Shown: positions 1-8,494 of the stretch, in pieces
Layout: each line of letters starts with the position of its first letter
Numbering within the stretch: position 1 is the first letter of the stretch
Assembly (NCBI GenBank): GCA_020350865.1
Contig: CP070726.1
Coordinates: forward strand, 642,204 to 656,220
DNA from: Thermoplasmata archaeon
GTDB taxonomy: Archaea > Thermoplasmatota > Thermoplasmata > GCA-020350865
DNA length: 14,017 bases
Reading direction: 5' to 3'
Translations under genes and position numbers: made by a program
The notes under the pieces: generated by a model
What the model was told of the DNA's origin: nothing
Database searches by the model: none
What the model saw: the letters and a program-made list of their open reading frames with translations, nothing else

Positions 1-3000
1 GCAAACACAAGAAGGCCCAAGATAAATGGCAATATGACAAACAACCAATTGAAGGGCTCGGGTGTTACCACTTCAAGGTCCACAGGTTCGAGGCTGACGC
101 TGTATTCCCCGTCGCTGGCCGAAAAAACGACATCCCTCAGTTTCTTGTTATTGCCCGGAACCCATGTGGCAGTGTGATTGACCTGGTCTATTTGAATCTC
201 TTCGTTGTTGCATTCAAATGTAAGATAGGGTGTATCCACATCAAGGAAATAATCGTACAGGTCTATGGTCCAGTTCTCATTTTCTTTTATCGTTTTGAAC
301 TGTGGAGGTATTTCTCTTAGTATTATGGGTGCATCATTTACAGGTGAAACAGTAACCAGTATGGCATCCTCCTTGTAGGCGCCATTGGGATCGCTTGCCC
401 TGAAGACCACCAGTTCCGTGCCTGCCCAATTCGGGGAGGCCCTGAAAGTCACCCAGCCGTTCTCATCAATTAGGACCACTAAATATCCACTTGTGTGATT
501 TGCTTTAAAAGAAAGGGTTTCGCCGTCCCTATCATCGAAATAAGTGTTTACATTAAAGGCGTTGCTTAAAACTTTATCCTCATCAAATCCCACGTCTGGG
601 ATGGGCTCATTTAGTGTTGGAGGGTAATTTGCGGTGACTTCGATACCCAATGTTGTGTTGTCCGTGAATAGGCCATCTGAGACGGTTATATCCACAAAAT
701 CTGTCTGGCCCCTCATCTCTTCAGGGTAGATGAGCGTGATTTTCAGTCCATTTATCGAAATGTAAGAATCATTGGACAATATGACCTCCATTTCCGATAA
801 TGGCGTGTCCACATCAGTGACGTAATTGGCCAAATCTATGGTATACGGGTCATTATAACGGACCTGAACTATACCCAAATCTGATATGGTTGGGGGCTCC
901 TTTCTTTCAGTAACTTCGACCTGGGCGGTGTCAAAGCCGAAAGCCGTGCCATCCGTCACCCTCACTCTGACCGTGTAAGTTCCAACGATGTTCCATTTGT
1001 TTCTTACTACATTCTCGGATGAGAATTCTGTGTCCCAATTCCCGTCGTCCTCCCAATCCCACTGGAACAGGAGCTCATCATCACCTGGGTCTGAGGCAGT
1101 AGCGATGAGTATGATGTCACTGCCCTTGATTCCATCGTAGTAATCGCCAATATCCACCTCCGGAGGTACATTGCGCACTTCCACCTGGAGGGTATCAATA
1201 TCCGAGGAACCATCATCGTCTATAACCATGAGTCCAACAGTACGGGTGCCGTCATTGTTCCAAACATATGAGGGTGTCTCCCCCACGCCGTCACCAAAAT
1301 CCCCGTCGGAATCAAAGTCCCAAAGCAAGATCAAAGAATCGCTGTCCGAGGGGGTATCGTAGGAAGCGCTTCCGTTAAAGAAAGCAGTTTCACTCTCATT
1401 GATCACCTGACCCGGGCCGGCATCGGCCACAGGAGGTCTGTTCATCACTGTAATATTAACTACGTCCCAATGCACATTGTTCGATGGATCCCGTGCGATT
1501 AATACAACGGTGTGGGTGGTGTTTTGAGTGAAGACATGGGTCGGTTGAGCATCGTATCCTATAATCTTGCCTCCCACTATCCATGTAAGGTTCAAAATCC
1601 CGGAGTTATCTTGGGAGTTCGTCCCATTGAAGATATAGGGCTCATCCTCCCAAACAGCATCGTCTGGTCCCGCATCAGCTACGGGAGCAACATCGTCACC
1701 CACGAAGAGTGTGAAATTCGTCCAAACGATGCCGCCTTGGCCGTCTTCCACTGTTACGTTCACCCAGTAGTAACCCTTGATACCGGAAGGGGGCGAGCCC
1801 TGAAGCTCCCCTGTGGCCCCGTTCATGTTCAACCAGGAGCCATTGTGGACCATGGACCATGTAAGACCATCATTCTCCAGATCCGCGGCCTCGTAGTCCA
1901 CATAGTACAACTGGCCTTCATCTGCACCTTGATCGTTGTTTGTGGTTATTTTAGGCGGTGAATTCAACACGTAGGGGCCATCTTTTTCCTCACCCTCACT
2001 CCAAAAACCGGTGAGGTTTTCTGCTGCAAAATGATAAGTGTAGTTCAGACCTCTGGCAAAGCCGGTGTTATTGTAATAGTACCATTTGCCGTCGGTGTAA
2101 TTGTCATCGTTTTGATCTAAAATCAGCATATACCAGCTACCCAAATAGGAGGTCCCTTGGGTGATGTTTAAGGTGACATTGAGAGGTACATCTCCCTCCG
2201 GATCCGAATAATTGCACGTGAAATTGAACCAAGTCGTAATAAAGCCAAAACCCGGCTCCACACCCCCAGCTAGAGAAGGAGGTTTATCGCCGACAGCCAA
2301 AGAAAAGTTAGTCCAATCAGAGCCGCCGTATCCATCAATTACAGTCACATTCACCCAGTATATCCCCCTGTCGCTGCCTGAGGGTGTTCCCTCCAATTCC
2401 CCTGTGGTGGAGTTTAGATCCAACCAGAGGGCATTGGTTTCCAAAGACCAATTAAGGGTATCGTTTTCAAGATCATCTGCAGTGTAGTCTACATAGTAAA
2501 GCTCACCCTCCTCTGCGCCCTGCTCGTTGCTTGTCATGATTTTTGGTGGTGAGTTTATCACGTAAGGCCCGTCCTTAGTCCCACTTGTACTCCAAAAACC
2601 TGTTTTGTTGTCCTGTGCTGCAAAATGATACGTGTAATTCGAACCCCTTGCAAAGTATGTTTCATTCAGATAATACCATTTACCGTCGGTGTAATCATTA
2701 TCGCTCGGATCTACGGGAAGCATGTCCCAGGAGCCGAGATGAGATGTCCCTTCAGTGATATTGAGCGTCACCTTCAGTGGCTCATCACCCTCGGGGTCCG
2801 AATAATTCACCGTGAAATTGAACCAGGTAATAATATAGCCAAAACCGGGATCCACTCCCCCTGCAAGGCTGGCCAGTTCACTCACTTCATAGGTCAGATT
2901 CCACTTGAACAAGATAGGCGTTATCAATGGATCTGTGGTTGTGAAGACCCCCCTGAATCTTATCTTTCCTGTGGATGTACTGACAGAAGACAGGTTTCCG

Positions 3001-4838
3001 TCCAGCGTCTGGATCCAATTGGCACCGGAATCAGTGGAATACCAGTATGTTAGGGTCTGGCCATTATCCTGGTCCTCCCCCATGAACTTGCCCCAGTTGA
3101 CCAGTGTTTTTGTCGTGTAATCGCTTGGCAGAAAATCACCGAGCATCTCGATTGCACCGTTGGAACGATACCTGTGGTACGAGATATTGACTGCATTGAG
3201 GACGGGGGACCGTGTTTCGTCGGTGGTGCTCAGGTTGACCATGAATTGAATGAAGTTATTTGTAGGAGATGTTATCGGTTCTCCTCCGGGATTGGTATAC
3301 TCGGCGGACCATGCACTCCATGTATTGCCGTCCGGCGAGGTGCGGGTTCTAATCGAATAACCGGTTCCGGCTCCCTTCAGGGAGACATCCCAGCTTATAT
3401 TCCCCCATAAGACCTGCTGCTGGGCATTGAACTTGTTTGATGTGAAATTTCCCACCAACGCATAATCCAGGGTCGTGATAACGACATTGTCGATATTTAT
3501 ATCACAGCTCATTGGAAATGGCGAGGTCTCATCAGGATGCAGCTGGAAACTGATTGTATAATCCTTTGCAGCGGTCATGTGGGTGCCTATGTTCAGACCC
3601 ACTGCTGTCGCAGGTAACAAGCCATCGATACTTTGATTCCAGACCCCCATTTCGTCTATCTCAACAGTGAGCCATGTATTTGTAAGATTGTAAAAATCAT
3701 TAACGGTATATTCGAATGTCAGGTTTACTGCTGGGGGGAAATCGGGTGTGGCCTTGTTTTTGATGAACGTCTGGTTGACATAGGCGGTCTCGTTGAATGG
3801 AACGGCAGCAGTGGGATCGAGGTAGGTGATGTTCAAATGGGGTTTGTTTGAGGTCTCGTTGGTATCCACCCAGGCTGCGAGATGATCATCATCCTTCTCT
3901 TCTATACCCGCCCCGAACCAATCATGCCTGGTCATATTGTACTGGATATCATAAATAGCCTTTTCTAAGTCATATACCTTCCAATCATTCTCCCCGAAAG
4001 TCATGCTGTCGTCATTTTCTATGAACGCTGTGCCGTCACTGGTGTCAAAGTACAGATATGTGGGGCTTTGACCTGATTCATTGCCTAAATGATGGATATC
4101 GATTCTATGGCTGTTATCAGCTGATTGCTGGGCCAAATATAGATATAAAACGACATCTGTAACGCTTGCAGCATCCGGAATGGAGCTGGTGTTGAAGTAG
4201 AAAAAGCTCCTGTAGTCTTGGTTTACAAGGGGCGGAAACCAAACTTCGCCTATATATGCATCCCAAGCCGTTTCTTCTTTAAAATACCCCGTGGCAATAT
4301 GGTCGTAATACACATGCCCGTCTTCAGAACTGCTGGCAGGGGTCAGGTTTTGGGAGGACTTTACGGGTTCATTGCGCGAGAAGTTCAAGTGAGCTCTCAT
4401 ACCCATATCATCCCAGCGCGATAGAATGCTGGTACTGCTGTTGTACACCCAGTTCTCCTCCTGGCCTACGGTGAAAGTCCCGTTTTTAACCAGGTTCGTG
4501 GTGTTTTGGGTGTAGTTCAATACAACCATACCCGGCTGCTCCGCCTTGGTATTGTAAAGGGTACCATTGTTAAAATCCGAATAAGTGGTTTGATTCCACC
4601 AGAACGTCTCCAATGCAAGGGTAACCTTACCGCTGCCCATGGTCGTGTTCGTCAGAACATAATCGATGGGGCTGTCGAAATTCCATGTGGCGGTAATTGT
4701 GTTGTCGCCGTTATCCACGATGTCGGGTTCGCCTGAGGCATTATCCTGGATGCTGTGAAAAATCAAGGAGAGCTGAAAAAAAAGCAATAAAACCAGCCCA
4801 ACAGCCGTTGCTTTGTTGAAAGTCCTATTTCTGTCCAT
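1..4838 (-). CDS. Giant multidomain surface protein, membrane-anchored (C-terminal end cut by window)
   Basis: This frame stays open from an ATG at 4838 to the window edge (1612 residues), so only the last part of the C-terminus is missing. Residues about 9-27 form a hydrophobic export signal (VGLVLLLFFQLSLIF). Residues ~175-345 resemble DNRLRE domains (YRSFFYFNTSSIPDA). Residues ~345-655 are further beta-sandwich modules, one with an SPDGNTWSAWS motif. Residues 657-1050 are two copies of a ~197-residue unit, each an Ig-like part followed by a He_PIG/cadherin-like part (WLDLNSTTGELEGTP). Three PKD-like domains follow (~1050-1312; PVADAG, WDFDSDGDFGDG), then three cadherin-like domains (~1312-1590; PVNDAP). 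The hydrophobic segment NWLFVILPFILGLLVF ends at the edge and is a probable membrane anchor. N-glycosylation sequons are plentiful. I infer a type I envelope protein for adhesion or structure; no enzyme motif is visible. No clear SD precedes the start; GTG and TTG codons lie just upstream in frame. Confidence 0.9.
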   Translation of the reverse strand, partial: MDRNRTFNKATAVGLVLLLFFQLSLIFHSIQDNASGEPDIVDNGDNTITATWNFDSPIDYVLTNTTMGSGKVTLALETFWWNQTTYSDFNNGTLYNTKAEQPGMVVLNYTQNTTNLVKNGTFTVGQEENWVYNSSTSILSRWDDMGMRAHLNFSRNEPVKSSQNLTPASSSEDGHVYYDHIATGYFKEETAWDAYIGEVWFPPLVNQDYRSFFYFNTSSIPDAASVTDVVLYLYLAQQSADNSHRIDIHHLGNESGQSPTYLYFDTSDGTAFIENDDSMTFGENDWKVYDLEKAIYDIQYNMTRHDWFGAGIEEKDDDHLAAWVDTNETSNKPHLNITYLDPTAAVPFNETAYVNQTFIKNKATPDFPPAVNLTFEYTVNDFYNLTNTWLTVEIDEMGVWNQSIDGLLPATAVGLNIGTHMTAAKDYTISFQLHPDETSPFPMSCDINIDNVVITTLDYALVGNFTSNKFNAQQQVLWGNISWDVSLKGAGTGYSIRTRTSPDGNTWSAWSAEYTNPGGEPITSPTNNFIQFMVNLSTTDETRSPVLNAVNISYHRYRSNGAIEMLGDFLPSDYTTKTLVNWGKFMGEDQDNGQTLTYWYSTDSGANWIQTLDGNLSSVSTSTGKIRFRGVFTTTDPLITPILFKWNLTYEVSELASLAGGVDPGFGYIITWFNFTVNYSDPEGDEPLKVTLNITEGTSHLGSWDMLPVDPSDNDYTDGKWYYLNETYFARGSNYTYHFAAQDNKTGFWSTSGTKDGPYVINSPPKIMTSNEQGAEEGELYYVDYTADDLENDTLNWSLETNALWLDLNSTTGELEGTPSGSDRGIYWVNVTVIDGYGGSDWTNFSLAVGDKPPSLAGGVEPGFGFITTWFNFTCNYSDPEGDVPLNVTLNITQGTSYLGSWYMLILDQNDDNYTDGKWYYYNNTGFARGLNYTYHFAAENLTGFWSEGEEKDGPYVLNSPPKITTNNDQGADEGQLYYVDYEAADLENDGLTWSMVHNGSWLNMNGATGELQGSPPSGIKGYYWVNVTVEDGQGGIVWTNFTLFVGDDVAPVADAGPDDAVWEDEPYIFNGTNSQDNSGILNLTWIVGGKIIGYDAQPTHVFTQNTTHTVVLIARDPSNNVHWDVVNITVMNRPPVADAGPGQVINESETAFFNGSASYDTPSDSDSLILLWDFDSDGDFGDGVGETPSYVWNNDGTRTVGLMVIDDDGSSDIDTLQVEVRNVPPEVDIGDYYDGIKGSDIILIATASDPGDDELLFQWDWEDDGNWDTEFSSENVVRNKWNIVGTYTVRVRVTDGTAFGFDTAQVEVTERKEPPTISDLGIVQVRYNDPYTIDLANYVTDVDTPLSEMEVILSNDSYISINGLKITLIYPEEMRGQTDFVDITVSDGLFTDNTTLGIEVTANYPPTLNEPIPDVGFDEDKVLSNAFNVNTYFDDRDGETLSFKANHTSGYLVVLIDENGWVTFRASPNWAGTELVVFRASDPNGAYKEDAILVTVSPVNDAPIILREIPPQFKTIKENENWTIDLYDYFLDVDTPYLTFECNNEEIQIDQVNHTATWVPGNNKKLRDVVFSASDGEYSVSLEPVDLEVVTPEPFNWLFVILPFILGLLVF
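1691..2276 (-). repeat. Tandem module copy 2 inside the giant surface protein (~195 residues)
   Basis: This second unit begins SLAGGVEPGFGFITTWFNF, directly abutting copy 1. It repeats the landmarks NYSDPEGD, YTDGKWYY, NYTYHFAAE, KDGPYVLNSPPKI, EGQLYYVDY and YYWVNVTVEDG with scattered substitutions. It leads into the first PKD-like domain (APVADAGP). Confidence 0.85.
2277..2870 (-). repeat. Tandem module copy 1 inside the giant surface protein (198 residues)
   Basis: This is the first of two consecutive homologous units, beginning SLAGGVDPGFGYIITWFNF. Each unit has an Ig-like half (NYSDPEGD, then NYTYHFAA, GFWS) and a He_PIG-like half (NSPPKI, then EGELYYVDY, TTGELEGTP, YWVNVTV). The order of motifs is the same in both copies, so this is a recent intragenic duplication rather than two unrelated domains. 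Confidence 0.85.
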
Positions 4839-4907
4839 TTTCAACACAACGAATGGTTATTTCATCATTTGACCTGATAATCTTGATTCCGCATCTATCA
4901 TAAATGC

Positions 4908-5246
4908 TCAATAAATCCTTTTGATTAGGTGTTTAAACCGCTTTTCCTCTAAATTAGCCAGTTTTTTACCTTTTAAAAACTCGGTGACCTTGACCAGGCC
5001 ATCTGCCACCTTTTGCAAACCTTCCTTTGAGGGGTTGGCGAAATCCACCGTCGATTTCTTGAACTGGTACGCAACCATGGGCATGGCAGCCTCCATTCCC
5101 CCGTGCAGCTCACAGAAAATGGAGATGATCTCATCCGACACCTCCACAGGGGTCATGGGGCGACTTGCATCATATTTGGATTTCATTAAAATCTCTTCAG
5201 GGGTCCTTTCCTTGTCAAACTTCTTTTCCTCGTTCGATTCAACCAT
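4908..5246 (-). CDS. Conserved-looking small protein of unknown function
   Basis: This gene encodes 112 residues that I do not recognise. The N-terminal ~25 residues are charged (EEKKFDKERTPEEI). The middle is predicted helical and hydrophobic (VEVSDEIISIFCELHGGMEAAMPMVAYQF). The last ~35 residues are lysine-rich (LKGKKLANLEEKRFKHLIKR). There is no signal peptide, membrane segment or metal motif, so it is probably a soluble cytoplasmic protein. The ATG at 5246 is supported by an SD-like GGTGAGG at 5251-5257 and by TATA-like boxes at 5300-5325. It lies between gatD and the giant surface gene on the same strand; the 69-base gap to the latter could allow cotranscription. An open frame of similar length lies opposite, but it lacks these start signals. 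Confidence 0.65.
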   Translation of the reverse strand: MVESNEEKKFDKERTPEEILMKSKYDASRPMTPVEVSDEIISIFCELHGGMEAAMPMVAYQFKKSTVDFANPSKEGLQKVADGLVKVTEFLKGKKLANLEEKRFKHLIKRIY

Positions 5247-5250
5247 TATA

Positions 5251-5325
5251 CCTCACCACAAGTAAAGAGGGCTTTCCCTTATGAGGACTTACTTTGAACT
5301 TTATAAGCTTAACCATGTATATAAT
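5251..5325 (-). promoter_or_regulatory. Promoter and SD of the 112-residue gene
   Basis: Reading the minus strand, ATTATATAC (5317-5325) and CTTATAAAG (5300-5308) are two archaeal TATA-like boxes. They are followed by the SD-like GGTGAGG (5251-5257), which sits four bases before the ATG at 5246. Either box would give a leader of about 30-45 bases containing the SD. The signals imply that this gene is transcribed independently of gatD. Confidence 0.5.
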
Positions 5326-5386
5326 CCTTTCCCAGTGATTTGTTTCATAATATCCATTACCGCTTGAAAATAATTCAATTAAAGTG

Positions 5387-6676
5387 TTACAAACCCCTCC
5401 TCATGGTAATCTCTCCAACCAGGTTTTTTTCCATGAGAGCTTTTACTTCTTCTGGTTCCTGGGTCTGACCCAAGACCCACATCAACTTGACCAAAGCTGT
5501 CTCCGGCAGCATATCTTTGCCGGAGATCACCCCTGCCCCAAGCAGGTCCCTACCCCTGGAGTACACATTCATGTTCACACTGCCGGAAAGGCACTGGGAG
5601 GTCATTATGACAAAAATCCCCGATTTTACGGCTGAATTCACGCTTTCCAGAAGATATTGGGGGATATGGCCAAGGCCTGTGCCAGCAATTACTATTCCAA
5701 GATTGTTTTCTGCAAGGAAATCAAAATGCTCTGCAGTCACATGTGGATGAGAATACAGCAGGCATGCCCTTTCCTCCATACTATCATGCAATTCCACGGG
5801 GCCTGGCCCTCTTTTTTGATACGCCTCGGAGAGCTCTATTTCCCCTTTATCTATTATCCCAAGGGGCCCTTGGTTCAGGCTTTGAAAGGCATCCCTTCTG
5901 CTGGTGTGCATCTTCCGTACCCTGGTGCCCCTGTGAATGGATACGAAGGAGTCTGAGGTTTCACCGTGCATCATCACCACCACCTCCCCCAGATCCGAGT
6001 GTATGGCCAGGTGTGCAGCTGATATGAGATTCAAATTGGCGTCCGAGGAGGGTCTGTCGCTGGAGCGCTGGGCCCCTGTAAACACCACCGGCCCCGTTAA
6101 TCCACGGAGCATGAAGGAAAGTGCCGCAGAGGTATAGCCCATGGCATCAGTTCCGTGTGGCACTATAACACCCCTTGCACCGGAATTGAGCTCGCGTGCC
6201 ACCTCCCTTGCAAGTTCCTGCCAGTGCTTAACCGTCATATCCTCACTGAATATGCTGTACAGCACCTTTGCTTTGATATTGCACATTTCCGCCAGTTCAG
6301 GCACCGAATAGGCCAGCTCCTCCGCCGTAAGTGCAGGATGAACTGCACCGGTTCTGTAATCAACGTAACTTGCTATGGTCCCCCCTGTGCCTATTACCGC
6401 AAGTATCGGTTTAGAATCCTCATGTGCGATGGTACGTTTCTCAGCATGCGATCTGGCAGCCTTCTGCAACATGCGAAGCTCGGTTTTGTCATCCATTTCA
6501 ACGCCAATATTGTACCCGTTGTCCAGTTTTATTGTCACGATGTTTTCTGCACTGAACTCATGATGGGGCATCAGCACACCTTGGAAGGTTCCCTCGCTGC
6601 TTATTATTTCCAATGTGTCGCCCATCTGGATTCCCGCCTCTTTGAATCGCTTGAGGATATTATCAGAATATGTCAT
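5387..6676 (-). CDS. gatD: Glutamyl-tRNA(Gln) amidotransferase subunit D
   Basis: This is the asparaginase-like subunit of archaeal GatDE. It releases ammonia from glutamine, which GatE uses to convert Glu-tRNA(Gln) to Gln-tRNA(Gln) in the cytoplasm. The 429 residues fit the family. Residues 1-~75 form the GatD-specific N-terminal beta domain (MGDTLEIISSEGTFQGVLMP). The asparaginase fold starts at PILAVIGTGGTIAS. The expected catalytic set is present: Thr100 in TGGTIAS, Thr176-Asp177 in HGTDAMGY and Lys255 in TRVRKMHTSRRDAF. FTGAQRSSDRPSSDA and a late SQCLSGSVNMNVYSRGR segment are also typical. The ATG at 6676 has no SD, but a TATA-like box lies about 34 bases upstream, so a near-leaderless mRNA is likely. 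The gene is divergent from pyrD. GatE is not adjacent in this window. Confidence 0.97.
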   Translation of the reverse strand: MTYSDNILKRFKEAGIQMGDTLEIISSEGTFQGVLMPHHEFSAENIVTIKLDNGYNIGVEMDDKTELRMLQKAARSHAEKRTIAHEDSKPILAVIGTGGTIASYVDYRTGAVHPALTAEELAYSVPELAEMCNIKAKVLYSIFSEDMTVKHWQELAREVARELNSGARGVIVPHGTDAMGYTSAALSFMLRGLTGPVVFTGAQRSSDRPSSDANLNLISAAHLAIHSDLGEVVVMMHGETSDSFVSIHRGTRVRKMHTSRRDAFQSLNQGPLGIIDKGEIELSEAYQKRGPGPVELHDSMEERACLLYSHPHVTAEHFDFLAENNLGIVIAGTGLGHIPQYLLESVNSAVKSGIFVIMTSQCLSGSVNMNVYSRGRDLLGAGVISGKDMLPETALVKLMWVLGQTQEPEEVKALMEKNLVGEITMRRGL

Positions 6677-6705
6677 GAAATCGAAAACCGCAATTGTTTA
6701 GATAG

Positions 6706-6715
6706 ATTAATAGAT
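6706..6715 (-). promoter_or_regulatory. TATA-like box for gatD
   Basis: On the minus strand an AT-rich CTATTAATCT lies about 34 bases before the gatD ATG, in the divergent gatD/pyrD spacer (6677-6799). Its distance fits a transcript with a leader of only a few bases, which agrees with the missing SD. The motif is weak. Confidence 0.35.
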
Positions 6716-6759
6716 TTTTCATTCTTTGTACCAAAATAAGGGGAAGGAAAACCGGGCCA

Positions 6760-6771
6760 TAAAAATATTAA
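6760..6771 (+). promoter_or_regulatory. TATA-like box for pyrD-pyrK
   Basis: TAAAAATATTAA lies about 34 bases before the pyrD ATG at 6800, after a G/C-rich stretch. The spacing predicts initiation around 6790 and a very short leader. It would drive the pyrDK pair away from gatD. Confidence 0.45.
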
Positions 6772-6799
6772 ACGCCCCTGCCTTTTCCCCCATGATAGG

Positions 6800-7711
6800 A
6801 TGGTTGACCTTTCAACTACCATATCGGGGTTGAGAATGAAGAACCCCACTATGCTGGCTTCAGGTATTCTGGGTGAATCTGGTGAATCTCTATTCAGGAT
6901 CGCAGGAAAAGGAGCGGGCGCGGTTGTCACGAAATCCATAGGTATGGAACCCAAAATCGGCCACAAGAATCCCTCATTTGTGGAAATGGAGCACGGTGTA
7001 CTGAACGCCATGGGCCTCCCCAATCCCGGCATAGAGGCTTTTTCCGAAGAGGTAAGTAAGGCGGTAGCTTCCGGAATACCGGTACTAGGCAGCATTTTTG
7101 GGAAGGATAAGGGTGAATTCATCACGCTTGCCCGAAAAATGGAGGAGTACGGGGTGCAGGGCCTTGAGCTCAATCTCAGCTGCCCCCATGCCAAAGGATA
7201 CGGTGCAGAACTGGGACATGATAGGAATATCGTAAGGGAAATCACAGAAGCGGTGAAAAATGCGGTGAGAATCCCTGTCTTCCCCAAGCTCAGCCCCAAT
7301 GTAGAGAGCATAGCCGATATCGCCTTGGCTGTGGAAGAGGCGGGAGGGGAGGGGGTGGTGGTCATTAATACAATGAAGGCCGTGGCAATAAACGCGGAAC
7401 TCGCCATGCCTGTATTGGCCAATGCTGTGGGCGGGTTGAGCGGCCCTGCCATAAAACCTATTGGTCTGCGCTGTGTCTATGAAATCAGAAAAGGCACCGA
7501 GCTTCCCATAATCGGTGTGGGTGGTGTGATCACTGGACGTGATGCAGTTGAGTACTTCATGGCTGGTGCAAGCGCGGTTCAGATCGGCAGTGGTATATAC
7601 TATCGTGGTCGAGACGTTTTTACACTGGTATGCGGCGAAATTGAGAAATTCATGGAAAAACAGGGCTATGAATCCATTGAGGAGATGGTGGGTATTGCAG
7701 TTAAAAAATAG
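6800..7711 (+). CDS. pyrD: Dihydroorotate dehydrogenase B, catalytic subunit
   Basis: This is the FMN-containing subunit that oxidises dihydroorotate to orotate in de novo UMP synthesis. With PyrK it forms the NAD-linked class 1B enzyme. The 303 residues match the class. Visible motifs are VTKSIGMEPK (FMN-contacting Lys45), NAMGLPNPG, the active-site segment LNLSCPHAKGYG with Cys128 as the catalytic base typical of class 1, PVFPKLSPNV, GGLSGPAIKPI, and the phosphate-binding end IIGVGGVITGRDAVEYFMAGA with VQIGSGIYYRG. The ATG at 6800 is preceded directly by AGG with no proper SD spacing, so leaderless initiation is likely. An out-of-frame ATG at 6792 leads nowhere. Its 3' end overlaps pyrK by 17 bases. 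Other pyr genes are not in the window. Confidence 0.97.
   Translation: MVDLSTTISGLRMKNPTMLASGILGESGESLFRIAGKGAGAVVTKSIGMEPKIGHKNPSFVEMEHGVLNAMGLPNPGIEAFSEEVSKAVASGIPVLGSIFGKDKGEFITLARKMEEYGVQGLELNLSCPHAKGYGAELGHDRNIVREITEAVKNAVRIPVFPKLSPNVESIADIALAVEEAGGEGVVVINTMKAVAINAELAMPVLANAVGGLSGPAIKPIGLRCVYEIRKGTELPIIGVGGVITGRDAVEYFMAGASAVQIGSGIYYRGRDVFTLVCGEIEKFMEKQGYESIEEMVGIAVKK
7681..7691 (+). promoter_or_regulatory. SD deciding the TTG start of pyrK
   Basis: GGAGATGGTGG inside the end of pyrD contains two blocks (GGAG and GGTG) complementary to the 3' end of archaeal 16S rRNA. It ends three bases before TTG 7695. No comparable sequence sits ahead of ATG 7668. Confidence 0.6.
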
Positions 7712-8492
7712 GTTGGATGCACCATATATTGTTGAAATCCTTGATGTGACAGATGAATGCTCTGATGTCAAAACACTTTTTTTCGATTATCCTAACGAGG
7801 CGCGCCCCGGTCAATTCCTCATGGTCTGGGTGCCGCAAGTCGATGAAGTGCCCATGTCACTTTCCTTCCTGGGTCAAAAGAAAGGCATCACCATTAAGAA
7901 AATGGGTGAGGCAACCAGCGCATTGCATGGGCTAAAAGAAGGGGACAGAATCGGTATTCGAGGGCCTTACGGAACGCACTTCGAAAAGGAAGAAGGCGAA
8001 AATATTCTCGTTGTAGCAGGAGGCATCGGTCTTGCCCCTCTTGCACCCTTAATCGAGGGAATGGGTGGAATTGGCTGTGAAGTGAGCCTTGCGTTGGGTG
8101 CGAGAACCGAATCCGAGCTGATATTTGAGAACAGATTACAGGAAAAATGTAAAATGGCCATTGCAACAGATGACGGCTCAAAGGGTTATTGCGGATTTGT
8201 GAGCGACCTTGCACAGGAAATGATGAAAAAAGGGCAATTTGACCGCATCTTCACATGCGGACCCGAGGCGATGATGAAGAAGGTGGTGGATATTGCCGCA
8301 AAGGCAAATATACCGGTCTGGGCCTCCCTGGATAGGTATATGAAATGCGGTGTTGGCTTATGCGATTCCTGCGCAATAAACGGGCTTCAGGTGTGCACAG
8401 ACGGTCCTGTATTTTCGGGGGAGGTGCTTCTATCCCTTGAAGATTTTGGTGAAATGAAGAGGGATGCATGCGGCAGAAGAGAGATTATCTAA
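7695..8492 (+). CDS. pyrK: Dihydroorotate dehydrogenase B, electron transfer subunit
   Basis: This is the FAD/[2Fe-2S] subunit that passes electrons from PyrD to NAD+. I place the start at TTG 7695 (MQLKNRLDAPYIVEI), giving 265 residues, the usual PyrK size, with an SD-like GGAGATGGTGG (7681-7691) just ahead and a 17-base overlap with pyrD. ATG 7668 would add nine residues, and the frame stays open further upstream only inside pyrD. Domains: a flavin-binding barrel (RPGQFLMVWVP, EVPMSLSF, GDRIGIRGPYG), an NAD-binding half (VVAGGIGLAPLAPLIE, FTCGPEAMMKKV), then the cluster-binding tail with Cys218, 223, 226 and 234 (C-X4-C-X2-C-X7-C; KCGVGLCDSC). Overlap and SD placement imply translational coupling to pyrD and equal subunit supply. 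Confidence 0.95.
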   Translation: MQLKNRLDAPYIVEILDVTDECSDVKTLFFDYPNEARPGQFLMVWVPQVDEVPMSLSFLGQKKGITIKKMGEATSALHGLKEGDRIGIRGPYGTHFEKEEGENILVVAGGIGLAPLAPLIEGMGGIGCEVSLALGARTESELIFENRLQEKCKMAIATDDGSKGYCGFVSDLAQEMMKKGQFDRIFTCGPEAMMKKVVDIAAKANIPVWASLDRYMKCGVGLCDSCAINGLQVCTDGPVFSGEVLLSLEDFGEMKRDACGRREII

Positions 8493-8494
8493 TG

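Noticed and set aside
1512..1961. Open frame of 149 codons on the plus strand
   Set aside because: Lies wholly opposite the PKD and repeat region of the giant surface protein, whose frame is continuous.
4921..5265. Open frame of 114 codons on the plus strand opposite the 112-residue gene
   Set aside because: No SD or TATA at the right distance; the minus-strand frame has both and a more protein-like charge pattern.
6155..6739. Open frame of 194 codons on the plus strand opposite gatD
   Set aside because: Covers catalytic parts of gatD in antisense and has no motifs or start signals.
6673..7452. Open frame of 259 codons on the minus strand opposite pyrD
   Set aside because: Pro/Ser/Thr-rich translation without domains, fully antisense to a certain pyrD and ending in the start of gatD.
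7539..7694. N-terminal extension of pyrK by up to 52 residues
   Set aside because: The extension lies inside pyrD, has no family similarity, and would make PyrK too long.
7085..7771. Open frame of 228 codons on the minus strand opposite the pyrD/pyrK junction
   Set aside because: Cys/His-rich odd composition and no recognisable motif; a shadow of pyrD and pyrK.
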